Positions 1 to 11,852 of a DNA stretch of 64,000 bases are shown piece after piece (the first letter of the stretch is position 1; the number at the start of each line of letters is the position of its first letter). The position numbers were made by a program, and so were the translations under genes. The notes beneath the pieces were generated by a model. It was not told where the DNA came from and made no database searches. It worked only from the letters and a program-made list of their open reading frames with translations. The DNA comes from Mesostigma viride (Eukaryota; Streptophyta; Mesostigmatophyceae; Mesostigmatales; Mesostigmataceae), in the NCBI GenBank assembly GCA_009746045.1, contig RPFO01000171.1, forward strand, positions 1 through 64,000, in the 5' to 3' direction.

Positions 1-2405
1 CGCGGTGTATGTACGTGGTGTGTGCAGCCGTCCCTTAATGCGCGTGCGCGGTGTGTGTACGTGTGTGTGCACTCGCCCTTGCGTGCGCGGTGTATGTACG
101 TGTGTGCAAGCCGCCCCTTGCGTGCGCGGTGTATGCCAGTGTGTGTGCATGCCGGCCCTTGCGTGCAAGGTGGTGTGTAAGTGTGTGTGCAGCCCCTTGC
201 GTGCATGGTGTATGTACGTGTGTGTGCAGCCGGCCCTTGCGTGCATGGTGTGTGTACATGTGAGTGCAGCCGTCCCTTCCGTGCATGGTGTGTGTACGTG
301 TGTGTGCAGTTGCCCCTTGCGTGCGCAGTGTATGTACGTGTGTGTGCATGCCGGCCCTTGCGTGCATGGTGTGTGTACGTGTGTGTGCAGTTGCCCCTTG
401 CATGCGCGGTGTATGTACATGTGAGTGCAGCCGCCCAAGAGTATGTACATGTGAGTGCCGTCGCCCCTAATTGCGTGCATTGTGTGTGTAAGTGTGTGTG
501 CAGCAGCCCCTTGCGTGCGCGGTGTATGTACGTGTGTGTGCAGCCGCCCCTTGCGTGCATGGTGTATGTACATGTGAGTGCCGTTGCCCCTTGCGTGCGC
601 GGTGTATGTACGTGTGTGTGCAGCCGTCCCTTAATTGCGTGCGCGGTGGATGTACATGTGCGGGCAGTTGCCCCTTGCGTGCGCGGTGTATGTACGTGTG
701 TGTGCAGCCGTCCCTTGCGTGCGCGGTGTATGTACGTGTGTGTGCAGCCGCCCCTTGCGTGCATGGTGAGTGTAAGTGTGTGTGCAGCAGCCCCTTGCGT
801 GCGCAGTGTATGTACGTGTGTGTGCAGCCGCCCCTTGCGTGCGCGGTGTGTGTATACTGTGTGTGCATGCCGGCCCTTGCGTGCATGGTGTGTGTACGTG
901 TGTGTGCAGCCGCCCCTTACATGGGCGGTGTATGTACGTGTGTGTGCATGCCGGCCCTTGCGTGCGCGGTGTATGTACGTGTTAATGCAGCCGCCCCTTG
1001 CGTGCGCAGTGTATGTCCATGTGTGGGCAGTTTCCCCTTGCGTGCGCGGTGTATGTACGTGTGTGTGCAGCCGGCCCTTGCGTGCGCGGTGTGTGCACAT
1101 GTGTGTGCAGTTGCCCCTTGCGTGCGCGGTGTATGTAAGTGTGTGTGCAGCCGGCCCTTGCGTGCGCGGTGTGTGTACATGTGAGTGCAGCTGCCCCAAG
1201 CGTGCGCGGTGTGTGTACATGTGTGTGCAGTTGCCCCTTGCGTGCGCGGTGGATGTACGTGTGTGTGCATGCCGGCAATTGCGTGCATGGTGTGTGTACG
1301 TGTGTGTGCAGCCGCCCCTTGCGTGCGCGGTGTGTGTACGTGTGTGTGCACTCGCCCCTTGCGTGCGCGGTGGATGTACATGTGTGTGCAGCCGCCCCTT
1401 GCGTGCATGGTGTATGTACGTGTGTGTGCAGCCGCCCCTTGCGTGCGCGGTGTATGTACGTGTTAATGCAGCCGCCCCTTCCGTGCGCAGTGTATGTCCA
1501 TGTGTGGACAGTTTCCCCTTAATTGCGTGCGCGGTGTATGTACGTGTGTGTGCAGCCGCCCCTTGCGTGCGCGGTGTATGTACGTGTGTGCAGCCGCCCC
1601 TTGCGTGGGCGGTGTATGCCATGCAGTGTGTGTGCATGCCGGCCCTTGCGTGCAAGGTGTGTGTAAGTGTGTGTGCAGCCCCTTGCGTGCATGGTGTATG
1701 TACGTGTGTGTGCAGCTGCCCCTTGCGTGCGCGGTGTGTGTACGTGTGTGTGCAGCCGCCCCTTGCGTGCGCGGTGTATGTACGTGTGTGTGCAGCCGGC
1801 CCTTGCGTGCATGGTGTGTGTACGTGTGTGTGCAGCCGGCCCTTGCGTGCGCGGTGGATGTACATGGGTGTGCAGTCGCCCCTTGCGTGCGCGGTGTAGG
1901 TACGTATGTGTGCAGCCGCCCCTTGCGTGCGCGGTGTATGTACGTGTGTGTGCAGCCGCCCCGTGGTTGCGCGGTGTATGTACATGTGTGTGCAGTTGCC
2001 CCTTGCGTGCGCGGTGTATGTACGTGTGTGTGCAGCCGCCCCTTGCGTGCGCGGTGTAGGTACGTGTGTGTGCAGCCGCCCCAAGCGTGCGCGGTGTGTG
2101 TACATGTGAGTGCAGCTGCCCCAAGCGTGCGCGGTGTATGTACGTGTGTGTGCAGCCGCCCCGTGGTTGCGCGGTGTATGTACATGTGTGTGCAGTTGCC
2201 CCTTGCGTGCGCGGTGTATGTACGTGTGTGTGCAGCCGCCCCTTGCGTGCGCGGTGTAGGTACGTGTGTGTGCAGCCGCCCCAAGCGTGCGCGGTGTGTG
2301 TACATGTGTGTGCAGTTGCCCCTTGCGTGCGCGGTGTGTGTACGTGTGTGTGCAGCCGCCCCTTGCGTGCGCGGTGTATGTACGTGTGTGTGCAGTTGCC
2401 CCTTG
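1..2405. repeat. 40-bp satellite array, block 1
   Basis: About 60 tandem copies of a 40-bp unit built from GCGTGCGCGGTG, TATGTACGTGTGTGTGCAG and CCGCCCCTT. Units vary at fixed places (TATG/TGTG/GATG; CCGCCC/TTGCCC/CCGGCC; CATGCCGGC and CACTCGCC variants). The block continues off the left edge and ends at the CCTTG target duplication of element A1. The unit lacks stops in several frames, so the long His/Thr- or Cys/Val-rich reading frames here are not genes. Confidence 0.97.
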
Positions 2406-2930
2406 TGTCTGAGGTTATGCCCACCTCTTGCCGTGTATTTATGCTAGGTAGTCTAGCCGTGTGCTATTCCAACTTATCGCATCACATTTTATATAGTGGC
2501 GAGTGAGATATTTAGTGCCGATGGTCCTATTCCGGCACTGAGCGTGCAATATGTGTGGCGATAATTAGAGTGGCCGTACCTATGTCCACGTCATGATGCG
2601 CCTGCACCTGTGCGCAGTACTTTCTAGAATGTGCACCGTATGCATGCATTCGACACCACTAGTGATGCTGACCTGTCATTTGTGCCAGCCGTTAGATTGT
2701 CGCCAAGGGTAGTGCCGACCCCATGCCACCGTGCATGATTTTAGGGTTGGCAACTCCACGAACTCTCTCTCTTTTCCTTGCTAGCAAGTGACAATGTAGC
2801 AATTTAGGCTAATGGCTGCCCGATGGCAAGGGCAATGCCATAGCCGTGCTGCCAATATGCGTTAATTAATTCTAATGAATTACGTCAATTATCATGTTGA
2901 CCAAGTAACGCATTATACATATTTTAAACA
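2406..2930 (+). repeat. 5' LTR of element A1
   Basis: 525 bp, ends TG...CA, repeated at 3889-4414. It would contain promoter and polyadenylation functions; I see no certain TATA box, though TTTATATAGTGG occurs near 2489. Confidence 0.95.
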
Positions 2931-2948
2931 TGGTATCGGAGCTGATGG
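2931..2948 (+). other. Primer-binding site of element A1
   Basis: TGGTATCGGAGCTGATGG lies directly after the LTR. TGGTATC(A/G)GAGC is the usual plant-type site complementary to the 3' end of initiator methionine tRNA; this is knowledge of the element class, and the tRNA of this organism is not in the window. Confidence 0.8.
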
Positions 2949-3467
2949 TTCATGGTCTTTCAGCCTTTGCCTGGCGAGCATTATTTTCTTCCCACCTCGA
3001 GGACGAGGTGTGCTTGCATCGCCGGCACTTTCGTTGGAGTTTCGCCTTTGCGCGAGTCTGGCCACGGCCGTTGTAGTCCGCCAAGCCATTTACGAGGACA
3101 GCGCAGCTAGCACTTGGTGCCGCTGGCGTTGCTGCCAGCAGACCTGGATTCGGTGTGTTGCATATATTTGCGTAAAACAGATTCGTGAGCACACCCGCAG
3201 CTGCCAGTGTGCATGGTGTGCAAGCGTTGACGCTGGATGCCTGAAGTCCGTGTCTGGTTCTGGGCGGGGACAGCCAACTTTTTTATTTTTTTGACGACAG
3301 CAAATTGTTTGTTCCGGATGCTGATTCCGCTGCTGGCACAGTGAGCCGTGAGGCTTCGAGCCCATTTTCGCAGAGTCTACGAGCTGATATCGCCTTGTAT
3401 GGCAAGCGGCATTGATCCGCTAGACTTTTATACTCGACTTTTTATGTCGAGCGCCCAGTGCCTGCCC

Positions 3468-3592
3468 GAGAGCCACGTGCCGTGAGCCTAGTGCCGGGAG
3501 AGCCCGTAAGAGCCGCTGAGCCAGGAGCCGCCGAGCCAAGGAGCCTAGAGCCAAGAGCCAGGGGGTGTATGAGCCGAGCGCCTTTTGTCGAG
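3468..3592 (+). repeat. GAGCC-rich degenerate short repeat inside A1
   Basis: The pentamer GAGCC recurs every 7-15 bases (GAGCCACGTGCCGTGAGCC, then GAGCCGCTGAGCCAGGAGCC and so on) within the non-coding interior. It also occurs, inverted, in copy A2 at about 15480-15605. No protein is suggested. Confidence 0.7.
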
Positions 3593-3770
3593 ATTTCGTT
3601 GATAATCAGTTCGGATTTTTTATGACCTGCCGGCCATTGTTTTTTGTCATAGTTGAGCTAGTCCTTTGTTGGCCGTTGACCTGAAAGGACCTTCTCCTTG
3701 AGGGGGGGTGCCTGATTCCCCATATTTCTTGCTGGTACTGAGTTTGAACCTCCTTATCCCCACCATGGTT

Positions 3771-3822
3771 AGCCGTGTAAGGGGGGTATGCCAGGGTGTT
3801 TTGTACCCGGCTATCCTACCTA
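3771..3822 (+). other. Conserved G-run hairpin module of family A
   Basis: TAGCCGTGTAAGGGGGGT followed by GTACCCGGCTAT. TAGCCG and CGGCTA can pair, putting a G6 run in the loop side. The same module sits just before the 3' LTR in the otherwise different family B. It may be a second polypurine tract or an RNA signal; the function is inferred. Confidence 0.6.
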
Positions 3823-3888
3823 GTTATTGAGGGGGGAGAGGAAGGAGTGTCATGTTTCTTTTGAGCACGCATGAGCTGTGCAAGGGGG

Positions 3889-4414
3889 TGTCTGAGGTTA
3901 TGCCCACCTCTTGCCGTGTATTTATGCTAGGTAGTCTAGCCGTGTGCTATTCCAACTTATCGCATCACATTTTATATAGTGGCGAGTGAGATATTTAGTG
4001 CCGATGGTCCTATTCCGGCACTGAGCGTGCAATATGTGTGGCGATAATTAGAGTGGCCGTACCTATGTCCACGTCATGATGCGCCTGCACCTGTGCGCAG
4101 TACTTTCTAGAATGTGCACCGTATGCATGCATTCGACACCACTAGTGATGCTGACCTGTCATTTGTGCCAGCCGTTAGATTGTCGCCAAGGGTAGTGCCG
4201 ACCCCATGCCACCGTGCATGATTTTAGGGTTGGCAACTCCACGAACTCTCTCTCTTTTTCCTTGCTAGCAAGTGACAATGTAGCAATTTAGGCTAATGGC
4301 TGCCCGATGGCAAGGGCAATGCCATAGCCGTGCTGCCAATATGCGTTAATTAATTCTAATGAATTACGTCAATTATCATGTTGACCAAGTAACGCATTAT
4401 ACATATTTTAAACA
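3889..4414 (+). repeat. 3' LTR of element A1
   Basis: Identical to 2406-2930 except for one extra T. The purine run CAAGGGGG at 3881-3888 immediately before it is the polypurine tract. Confidence 0.95.
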
Positions 4415-7285
4415 CCTTGCGTGCGCGGTGGATGTACGTGTGTGTGCAGCCGGCCCTTGCGTGCGCGGTGTGTGTACATGTGAGTGCAGCTGCCCCAAGC
4501 GTGCGCGGTGTGTGTACATGTGTGTGCAGTTGCCCCTTGCGTGCGCGGTGGATGTACGTGTGTGTGCAGCCGCCCCTTGCGTGCGCGGTGTAGGTACGTG
4601 TGTGTGCAGCCGCCCCAAGCGTGCGCGGTGTGTGTACGTGTGTGTGCAGTTGCCCCTTGCGTGCGCGGTGTGTGTACATGTGTGTGCAGTTGCCCCTTGC
4701 GTGCGCGGTGTATGTACGTGTGTGTGCAGCCGGCCCTTGCGTGCGCGGTGTGTGTACATGTGAGTGCAGCTGCCCCAAGCGTGCGCGGTGTGTGTACATG
4801 TGTGTGCAGTTGCCCCTTGCGTGCGCGGTGGATGTACGTGTGTGTGCATGCCGGCAATTGCGTGCATGGTGTGTGTACGTGTGTGTGCAGCCGCCCCTTG
4901 CGTGCGCGGTGTGTGTACGTGTGTGTGCACTCGCCCCTTGCGTGCGCGGTGGATGTACAGGTGTGTGCAGCCGCCCCTTGCGTGCATGGTGTATGTACAT
5001 GTGTGTGCAGCCGCCCCTTGCGTGCGCGGTGGATGTACATGTGTGTGCAGCCGAACCTTGCGTGCATGGTGTGTGTACCTGTGCGTGAAGTCGCTCCTTG
5101 CGTGCATGGTGTGTGTACGTGTGTGTGCAGCCGCCCCTTGCGTGCATGGTGTATGTACATGTGAGTGCCGTTGCCCCTTGCGTGCGCGGTGTATGTACGT
5201 GTGTGTGCAGCCGTCCCTTAATTGCGTGCGCGGTGTGTGTACGTGTGTGTGCACTCGCCCCTTGCGTGCGCGGTGTATGTACGTGTGTGCAGCCGCCCCT
5301 TGCGTGCGCGGTGTATGCCAGTGTGTGTGCATGCCGGCCCTTGCGTGCAAGGTGTGTGTAAGTGTGTGTGCAGCCCCTTGCGTGCATGGTGTATGTACGT
5401 GTGTGTGCAGCTGCCCCTTGCGTGCGCGGTGTGTGTACGTGTGTGTGCAGCCGCCCCGTGGTTGCGCGGTGTATGTACATGTGTGTGCAGTTGCCCCTTG
5501 CGTGCGCGGTGTATGTACGTGTGTGTGCAGCCGCCCCTTGCGTGCGCGGTGTAGGTACGTGTGTGTGCAGCCGCCCCAAGCGTGCGCGGTGTGTGTACAT
5601 GTGTGTGCAGTTGCCCCTTGCGTGCGCGGTGTATGTACGTGTGTGTGCAGCCGCCCCGTGGTTGCGCGGTGTATGTACATGTGTGTGCAGTTGCCCCTTG
5701 CGTGCGCGGTGTATGTACGTGTGTGTGCAGCCGCCCCTTGCGTGCGCGGTGTAGGTACGTGTGTGTGCAGCCGCCCCAAGCGTGCGCGGTGTGTGTACAT
5801 GTGTGTGCAGTTGCCCCTTGCGTGCGCGGTGTGTGTACGTGTGTGTGCAGCCGCCCCTTGCGTGCGCGGTGGATGTACGTGTGTGTGCAGTTGCCCCTTG
5901 CGTGCGCGGTGGTTTTTCGTGTGTGTGCAGCCGGCCCTTGCGTGCGCGGTGTGTGTACATGTGAGTGCAGCTGCCCCAAGCGTGCGCGGTGTGTGTACAT
6001 GTGTGTGCAGTTGCCCCTTGCGTGCGCGGTGGATGTACGTGTGTGTGCAGCCGCCCCTTGCGTGCGCGGTGTAGGTACGTGTGTGTGCAGCCGCCCCAAG
6101 CGTGCGCGGTGTGTGTACGTGTGTGTGCAGTTGCCCCTTGCGTGCGCGGTGTGTGTACATGTGTGTGCAGTTGCCCCTTGCGTGCGCGGTGTATGTACAT
6201 GTGTGTGCAGTTGCCCCTTGCGTGCGCGGTGTATGTACGTGTGTGTGCAGCCGCCCCTTGCGTGCGCGGTGTAGGTACGTGTGTGTGCAGCTGCCCCAAG
6301 CGTGCGCGGTGTGTGTACATGTGTGTGCAGTTGCCCCTTGCGTGCGCGGTGTGTGTACGTGTGTGTGCAGCCGCCCCTTGCGTGCGCGGTGGATGTACGT
6401 GTGTGTGCAGTTGCCCCTTGCGTGCGCGGTGGATGTACGTGTGTGTGCAGCCGCCCCTTGCGTGCGCGGTGTGTGTACATGTGAGTGCAGCTGCCCCAAG
6501 CGTGCGCGGTGTGTGTACATGTGTGTGCAGTTGCCCCTTGCGTGCGCGGTGGATGTACGTGTGTGTGCAGCCGCCCCTTGCGTGCGCGGTGTAGGTACGT
6601 GTGTGTGCAGCCGCCCCAAGCGTGCGCGGTGTGTGTACGTGTGTGTGCAGTTGCCCCTTGCGTGCGCGGTGTGTGTACATGTGTGTGCAGTTGCCCCTTG
6701 CGTGCGCGGTGTATGTACGTGTGTGTGCAGCCGGCCCTTGCGTGCGCGGTGTGTGTACATGTGAGTGCAGCTGCCCCAAGCGTGCGCGGTGTGTGTACAT
6801 GTGTGTGCAGTTGCCCCTTGCGTGCGCGGTGGATGTACGTGTGTGTGCATGCCGGCAATTGCGTGCATGGTGTGTGTACGTGTGTGTGCAGCCGCCCCTT
6901 GCGTGCGCGGTGTGTGTACGTGTGTGTGCACTCGCCCCTTGCGTGCGCGGTGGATGTACGTGTGTGTGCAGCCGGCCCTTGCGTGCATGGTGTGTGTACG
7001 TGTGTGTGCAGCCGGCCCTTGCGTGCGCGGTGGATGTACATGTGTGTGCAGTCGCCCCTTGCGTGCGCGGTGTGTGTACATGTGAGTGCAGCTGCCCCAA
7101 GCGTGCGCGGTGTATGTACGTGTGTGTGCAGCCGCCCCGTGGTTGCGCGGTGTATGTACATGTGTGTGCAGTTGCCCCTTGCGTGCGCGGTGTATGTACG
7201 TGTGTGTGCAGCCGGCCCTTGCGTGCGCGGTGTAGGTACGTGTGTGTGCAGCCGCCCCAAGCGTGCGCGGTGTGTGTACATGTGT
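4415..7285. repeat. 40-bp satellite array, block 2
   Basis: About 72 units. Between roughly 5960 and 6600 the order of unit variants repeats every 520 bp (13 units), a higher-order repeat also found in block 3 (8909 and 9429). The block ends inside a unit at ACATGTGT, where the unclassified insertion begins. Confidence 0.97.
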
Positions 7286-8748
7286 ATCCAATTGCTGCTT
7301 TAGTTCCATTGGAGTGAGGGGCTGCCAGAGAAACATGTTTATTACAAATACGTGTTAGGCACACGTCCAAGCCATTAGCTAACCTAAGAATCTGCAGTTT
7401 CTAAGCTAACTAGGCCACACAACAAGGGCCGAAACATCATACCAGTCATAAGGACCTGGGCCAGTCAAGAGGACCTGGGCTTTGTAACATCCCGCACCCA
7501 CTACCTGGCCACTTGGCCGCAAGCTGTCGTATGGCCCAGACTTCTCGTCGCCCCCCTTGTCCCCTGCCGCTACCAGTGCTTCATTAACCAGGCGGCAATA
7601 CAAGGGGGAAGCCAAAAGTATCCCCGTAGGGACCCCCCCACTGCGGGGGGGTTCTCACCCATGTGGGCACTGCCCTCGGCAGCCACCCCTGCAGGCTCGG
7701 CAATTCTTTGTACACCTTTCTTCACAGGCATAGCACCCCCGGCACCCCAATGACGCAGCTGCGTCTGGGATCCGCTATCGCCCCGCCCTAACATCCTTCC
7801 CCTTTCCCCGCTGTGCACCGTCAGTCCCAACAACTCGTCCCCGCTTAAATTACGCGGCAACGACCCCGCCATTCCGCGCTGGCCGCCGGCCGCTGTCGCC
7901 TCACTTGGCACGAGGAAATGTTAGGCTGTTTAGGGTGCTGCCCCCCCTGGCGCTGGGGCTGCAGCCACCCCGCTCCTATGCTGGCCTGGGGGCTCGATTC
8001 CCCCTTCTTCCCATGCTCGTATAGCGCGCTCATGCACTATTCTTGACGATATTCATTAGCCAGGCCCAGCACATACGATACACAACGAACTTGCCTGCGG
8101 CGTATTCCCCCTCCGCCTGTAGCTGTTGCCACCCTAGCACCACGACTGCCCCGCTTTAGTTGTCCGATCAAGCGTCACTCCCGCGTCTATCCAGACCCCT
8201 CCCGCGAGCCCGGGGTGGCGAGTACAACGCAGCAAAAATAAAACAATCTGGCACTGGCAGCTACCGCCTGCACTTCGAACGGCAAGTTATTGGGGTGCTG
8301 CCGACCCCCGTCGCGCAGCCGTCATAACCTTAAATAACACAGGCCCCCGAATAATAATTCGGAGGCCGGTAGCTGTGATTTACATTCGGCACCGCCATAG
8401 CAGTGCACACACGCCGTCAGTGGGCCGTCGACACAGCTGCAAAGAGGAGTGGTTGTTGCCCCGCCACAACCCTAAGTATCCACCGTCTACCTAGTCGTAG
8501 GTGGGGTGACGGACGCCAGCCCACTGACCAACAGGCCAGTGGCGCCGCGCCGTCCCCGGTCCACAGGACTGCCCCGGTCCACAACACAAATTGGACCCGG
8601 TCCACAGTACCGTCCCCGGTACCCCCCCCCCACAACACCGTACCCCCCCCCCTAGTACTGGCTACCTAGTCAGACCTGTCTACTGCGGCCTCCCCTCCCC
8701 CTTTGAGACTTCCGCAGGTCATAGATAGAACGAGCGTGAGCTCACAAA
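7286..8748. mobile_element. Unclassified 1.46-kb insertion in the satellite
   Basis: Non-satellite DNA interrupting one 40-bp unit precisely: the left flank ...ACATGTGT and right flank GTGCAG... join to an intact unit with no target duplication. It begins ATCCAATTGC and ends GCTCACAAA. I see no LTRs, terminal inverted repeats or poly(A). Three short minus-strand frames (7406-7615, 7570-7911, 7845-8033) overlap and match nothing I recognise. Notable content: a CCCCCCCA/GGGGGGG inverted run near 7627-7650, repeats of CCGGTCCACA near 8558-8610, and C-runs near 8620-8655. It could be a fragment of a larger element or a rearranged host segment. Confidence 0.55.
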
Positions 8749-9861
8749 GTGCAGTTGCCCCTTGCGTGCGCGGTGTGTGTACGTGTGTGTGCAGCCGCCC
8801 CTTGCGTGCGCGGTGGATGTACGTGTGTGTGCAGTTGCCCCTTGCGTGCGCGGTGGATGTACGTGTGTGTGCAGCCGGCCCTTGCGTGCGCGGTGTGTGT
8901 ACATGTGAGTGCAGCTGCCCCAAGCGTGCGCGGTGTGTGTACATGTGTGTGCAGTTGCCCCTTGCGTGCGCGGTGGATGTACGTGTGTGTGCAGCCGCCC
9001 CTTGCGTGCGCGGTGTAGGTACGTGTGTGTGCAGCCGCCCCAAGCGTGCGCGGTGTGTGTACGTGTGTGTGCAGTTGCCCCTTGCGTGCGCGGTGTGTGT
9101 ACATGTGTGTGCAGTTGCCCCTTGCGTGCGCGGTGTATGTACATGTGTGTGCAGTTGCCCCTTGCGTGCGCGGTGTATGTACGTGTGTGTGCAGCCGCCC
9201 CTTGCGTGCGCGGTGTAGGTACGTGTGTGTGCAGCCGCCCCAAGCGTGCGCGGTGTGTGTACATGTGTGTGCAGTTGCCCCTTGCGTGCGCGGTGTGTGT
9301 ACGTGTGTGTGCAGCCGCCCCTTGCGTGCGCGGTGGATGTACGTGTGTGTGCAGTTGCCCCTTGCGTGCGCGGTGGATGTACGTGTGTGTGCAGCCGCCC
9401 CTTGCGTGCGCGGTGTGTGTGCATGTGAGTGCAGCTGCCCCAAGCGTGCGCGGTGTGTGTACATGTGTGTGCAGTTGCCCCTTGCGTGCGCGGTGGATGT
9501 ACGTGTGTGTGCAGCCGCCCCTTGCGTGCGCGGTGTAGGTACGTGTGTGTGCAGCCGCCCCAAGCGTGCGCGGTGTGTGTACGTGTGTGTGCAGTTGCCC
9601 CTTGCGTGCGCGGTGTGTGTACATGTGTGTGCAGTTGCCCCTTGCGTGCGCGGTGTAGGTACGTGTGTGTGCAGCTGCCCCAAGCGTGCGCGGTGTGTGT
9701 ACATGTGTGTGCAGTTGCCCCTTGCGTGCGCGGTGGACGTACGTGTGTGTGCATGCCGGCAATTGCGTGCATGGTGTGTGTACGTGTGTGTGCAGCCGCC
9801 CCTTGCGTGCGCGGTGTGTGTACGTGTGTGTGCATGCCGGCAATTGCGTGCATGGTGTGTG
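8749..9861. repeat. 40-bp satellite array, block 3
   Basis: About 28 units with the 520-bp higher-order pattern of block 2. It ends at GTGTG, the target duplication of element B1. Confidence 0.97.
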
Positions 9862-10392
9862 TGTCAGAATGTAAGACAGGTGGCAGGCTTAAAGATCGAA
9901 TAATGCTTTACTGATTTTATATATTGACTTTGAGTCGGCGTACAAACGGGTAGCCATGACAATTGCAGGGGCAACATTAAGTGGAAAAACACACTGTCGC
10001 AGTATCCGTCGATCTTAAATTAATCTACGGTATAAGTTAAAGTGCATCCAGCCGCCACACACAAGTGGGTGGCTTACATCAACACTAAAATGATGCGTCA
10101 GATCACTAGTATGCAAGTACAAGGACATTGCGCCTCCAGGGCAGCACTTAGTGAACATAGGGTCGGCGCGTAGCGCGGAGCCAGGCAAATTTTGTCAGAC
10201 GGCTACAGTACCACTGGCTACAGTACCACTGGTTACAGTACCACTAGGGTACGGATGTCAGCTAACTAATATATTTAGCTAACTAATATATTTAGTAAAA
10301 TGTAGAAGAAAGTAGTCATATAAGTTCCGGTATACCCGAAACTAGCACACTCAATAAAAAGACTGTCAGGCATATTGGGGCATATCCTGACA
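9862..10392 (-). repeat. 3' LTR of element B1
   Basis: 531 bp. Internal direct repeats: three copies of CTACAGTACCACTGG-like sequence at about 10201-10246 and two of AGCTAACTAATATATTT at 10260-10294. These are possible regulatory repeats. Confidence 0.93.
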
Positions 10393-10439
10393 CCCCCCTT
10401 GCATACAATGTGCCTGTTCCCCCCCTTGCTCAGAGAGAC

Positions 10440-10500
10440 CTATAGCTAGTGAGGGTATAGCCGGGTACACTCCCCTGGCACCCCCCTTACACGGCTATCT
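10440..10500 (-). other. G-run hairpin module of element B1
   Basis: Plus strand TATAGCCGGGTACAC, then CACCCCCCTTACACGGCTAT. On the minus strand this is the same TAGCCGTGTAAGGGGGGT / GTACCCGGCTAT module found in family A, again just before the 3' LTR. Confidence 0.65.
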
Positions 10501-10781
10501 GGTTGGAGCTGAGAGGAGACTGATGACTGTAGCCCCCAGGTGTCCCTGGGAGTGCGCCACAGTGGCTGTTGCTGGGAGAATGCCGGGGACCCTCGAAAAA
10601 ACTTGGTTGTTGCTGCTGTTGCTGGTAAAATGCTGGGACCCTGGAAAGACATCCGGTGGCCCCCAGGTGTCCCTGGGAGTGCGCCACAGGAGAAAAGAAC
10701 ACAGGTTGACTGGTTGATGCTGGTACTGCAGTACTGGTCACTGCTGGCTGCTGGCATGAAGACCTGCACCTGTCACGTCTG

Positions 10782-11852
10782 TCAGGGTGGGCGACTAGCC
10801 GCTAGCAATGCAGGAGGGCCAGAGGACGGGTTGGGGGGGCTGGCTGCTGTCGCCTGCTGCAGTGCAGGTTGAAAAGCTCCAGGGCCCACGTCTGGTGCTA
10901 GCTGGGCCCAGCTGGCTGCTACCCCTTGTTCCCTGTCCCGGGGGAGCTGGATAAGACGTTTAGAAGCAGAAACCGGGGGGAGGTCGTGGGCCTCGTGGGA
11001 GGGCGCCGGTGGGGTGTCGGTGGTGTGGTGGGCGGCGGGCCCGCCGGTGTTGCCGCGAGTGTTCCGTAGGTGAGGGTACTTCCACCAGCAGGTGGGCTCC
11101 TGATGAGAGGTGCGACCGCAGTGGGTGCAGCTGGGCCGCTGGGTCCCGCCATTGTGACCGCCACGCCCCCTGCCACGCCCGGTGCCACGGCCACCGCGTC
11201 CAGAGTGGGAGGTATGATACACCCCGGTGGCCTCCGCGGAATCTTTGTTACCGTGCACAAGGTCCCAGGCCTTAAGAAGTGCCGCCTTAGTTTCCTGTAG
11301 GGTGATACCGTCCCCAAGGTTCAATTGGGCAAGGGACGGAAGCAACTCCTCGGTCACGCCGGCGAGCAGATTCTCGGCCAGATCCTCGGGTGCCATTTTG
11401 GCGCCGGTGGCAATCAGGTCGTTATAAGTTAATTCCCCGTCGGTTATATATTGCCGCATTGTGACGCCGGGTTCCAGCTTCATTCGATTTAGCTTGCGGC
11501 GTAGTGCTCGCCGGTTGCTCATCTGCAGTTTGAGATGCTCATATTCTTCACAGATGCGATGATATGCCACGCTGCCAGTTTTCTGAGTAACACTGTTTGC
11601 CACTTTGAGTGCCGGTCCAACGAGGCACTGACAAAGGGCCGCAAAAAGAATCAGGTCGCGTTCCTCATTGACCTCGGTGCCAAGCAGGACAGACAGCATC
11701 CCGAATGCTGTCACTACGGCCAGAAAAGGAATCTTCGTGTTATCCCACTTTACTGGGTCGAGGCCGTCGAACTGTGTAATATTTTTGCAGGCCTGTAGAA
11801 TGTTGAGATCTTTCGTCGCTTTCGTAGCTGCTGCTGTCGCGGCTGCGGACAT
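10782..11852 (-). CDS. gag: Gag-like protein of family B (356 aa)
   Basis: A retrotransposon capsid/nucleocapsid-type protein. It starts at an ATG (11850-11852) after an untranslated leader with a direct repeat. Residues ~15-190 form a helical Gag domain of the Copia type (motifs such as FDGLDPVKW, followed by a conserved LQMSNRRALRRKLNRM stretch). Next comes a glycine/arginine-rich RNA-binding segment and one zinc knuckle, CTHCGRTSHQEPTC (C-x2-C-x4-H-x4-C, about residue 245). The Pro/Ala-rich tail has no protease motif. No pol follows, so this Gag would assemble particles using enzymes from another element. It is the longer of the two B copies; the second copy has a frameshift near the 3' end. 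Confidence 0.88.
   Translation of the reverse strand: MSAAATAAATKATKDLNILQACKNITQFDGLDPVKWDNTKIPFLAVVTAFGMLSVLLGTEVNEERDLILFAALCQCLVGPALKVANSVTQKTGSVAYHRICEEYEHLKLQMSNRRALRRKLNRMKLEPGVTMRQYITDGELTYNDLIATGAKMAPEDLAENLLAGVTEELLPSLAQLNLGDGITLQETKAALLKAWDLVHGNKDSAEATGVYHTSHSGRGGRGTGRGRGRGGHNGGTQRPSCTHCGRTSHQEPTCWWKYPHLRNTRGNTGGPAAHHTTDTPPAPSHEAHDLPPVSASKRLIQLPRDREQGVAASWAQLAPDVGPGAFQPALQQATAASPPNPSSGPPALLAASRPP

Larger units (their letters stand above)
2406..4414 (+). mobile_element. LTR retrotransposon family A, copy 1 (non-autonomous)
   Basis: A complete 2009-bp element. LTRs of 525 and 526 bp start TGTCTGAGG and end TTTAAACA, and differ by one T in a T-run. It is flanked by CCTTG on both sides (2401-2405 and 4415-4419). 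A primer-binding site TGGTATCGGAGC follows the 5' LTR, and the polypurine tract CAAGGGGG precedes the 3' LTR. The 958-bp interior has no gag or pol motif, so the element must be mobilised in trans, as TRIM/LARD-type elements are. A 139-codon frame crossing the LTR/PBS junction does not look like a real protein. The near-identical LTRs indicate a recent insertion. Confidence 0.95.

Noticed and set aside
2875-3294. 139-codon frame in family A (also 15730-16179)
   Set aside because: It crosses the LTR/primer-site junction, lacks Gag motifs and its composition is not protein-like.
11009-11300. Arg/Cys-rich plus-strand frames antisense to family B gag
   Set aside because: Shadows of the GC-rich Gly/Arg coding segment on the opposite strand.
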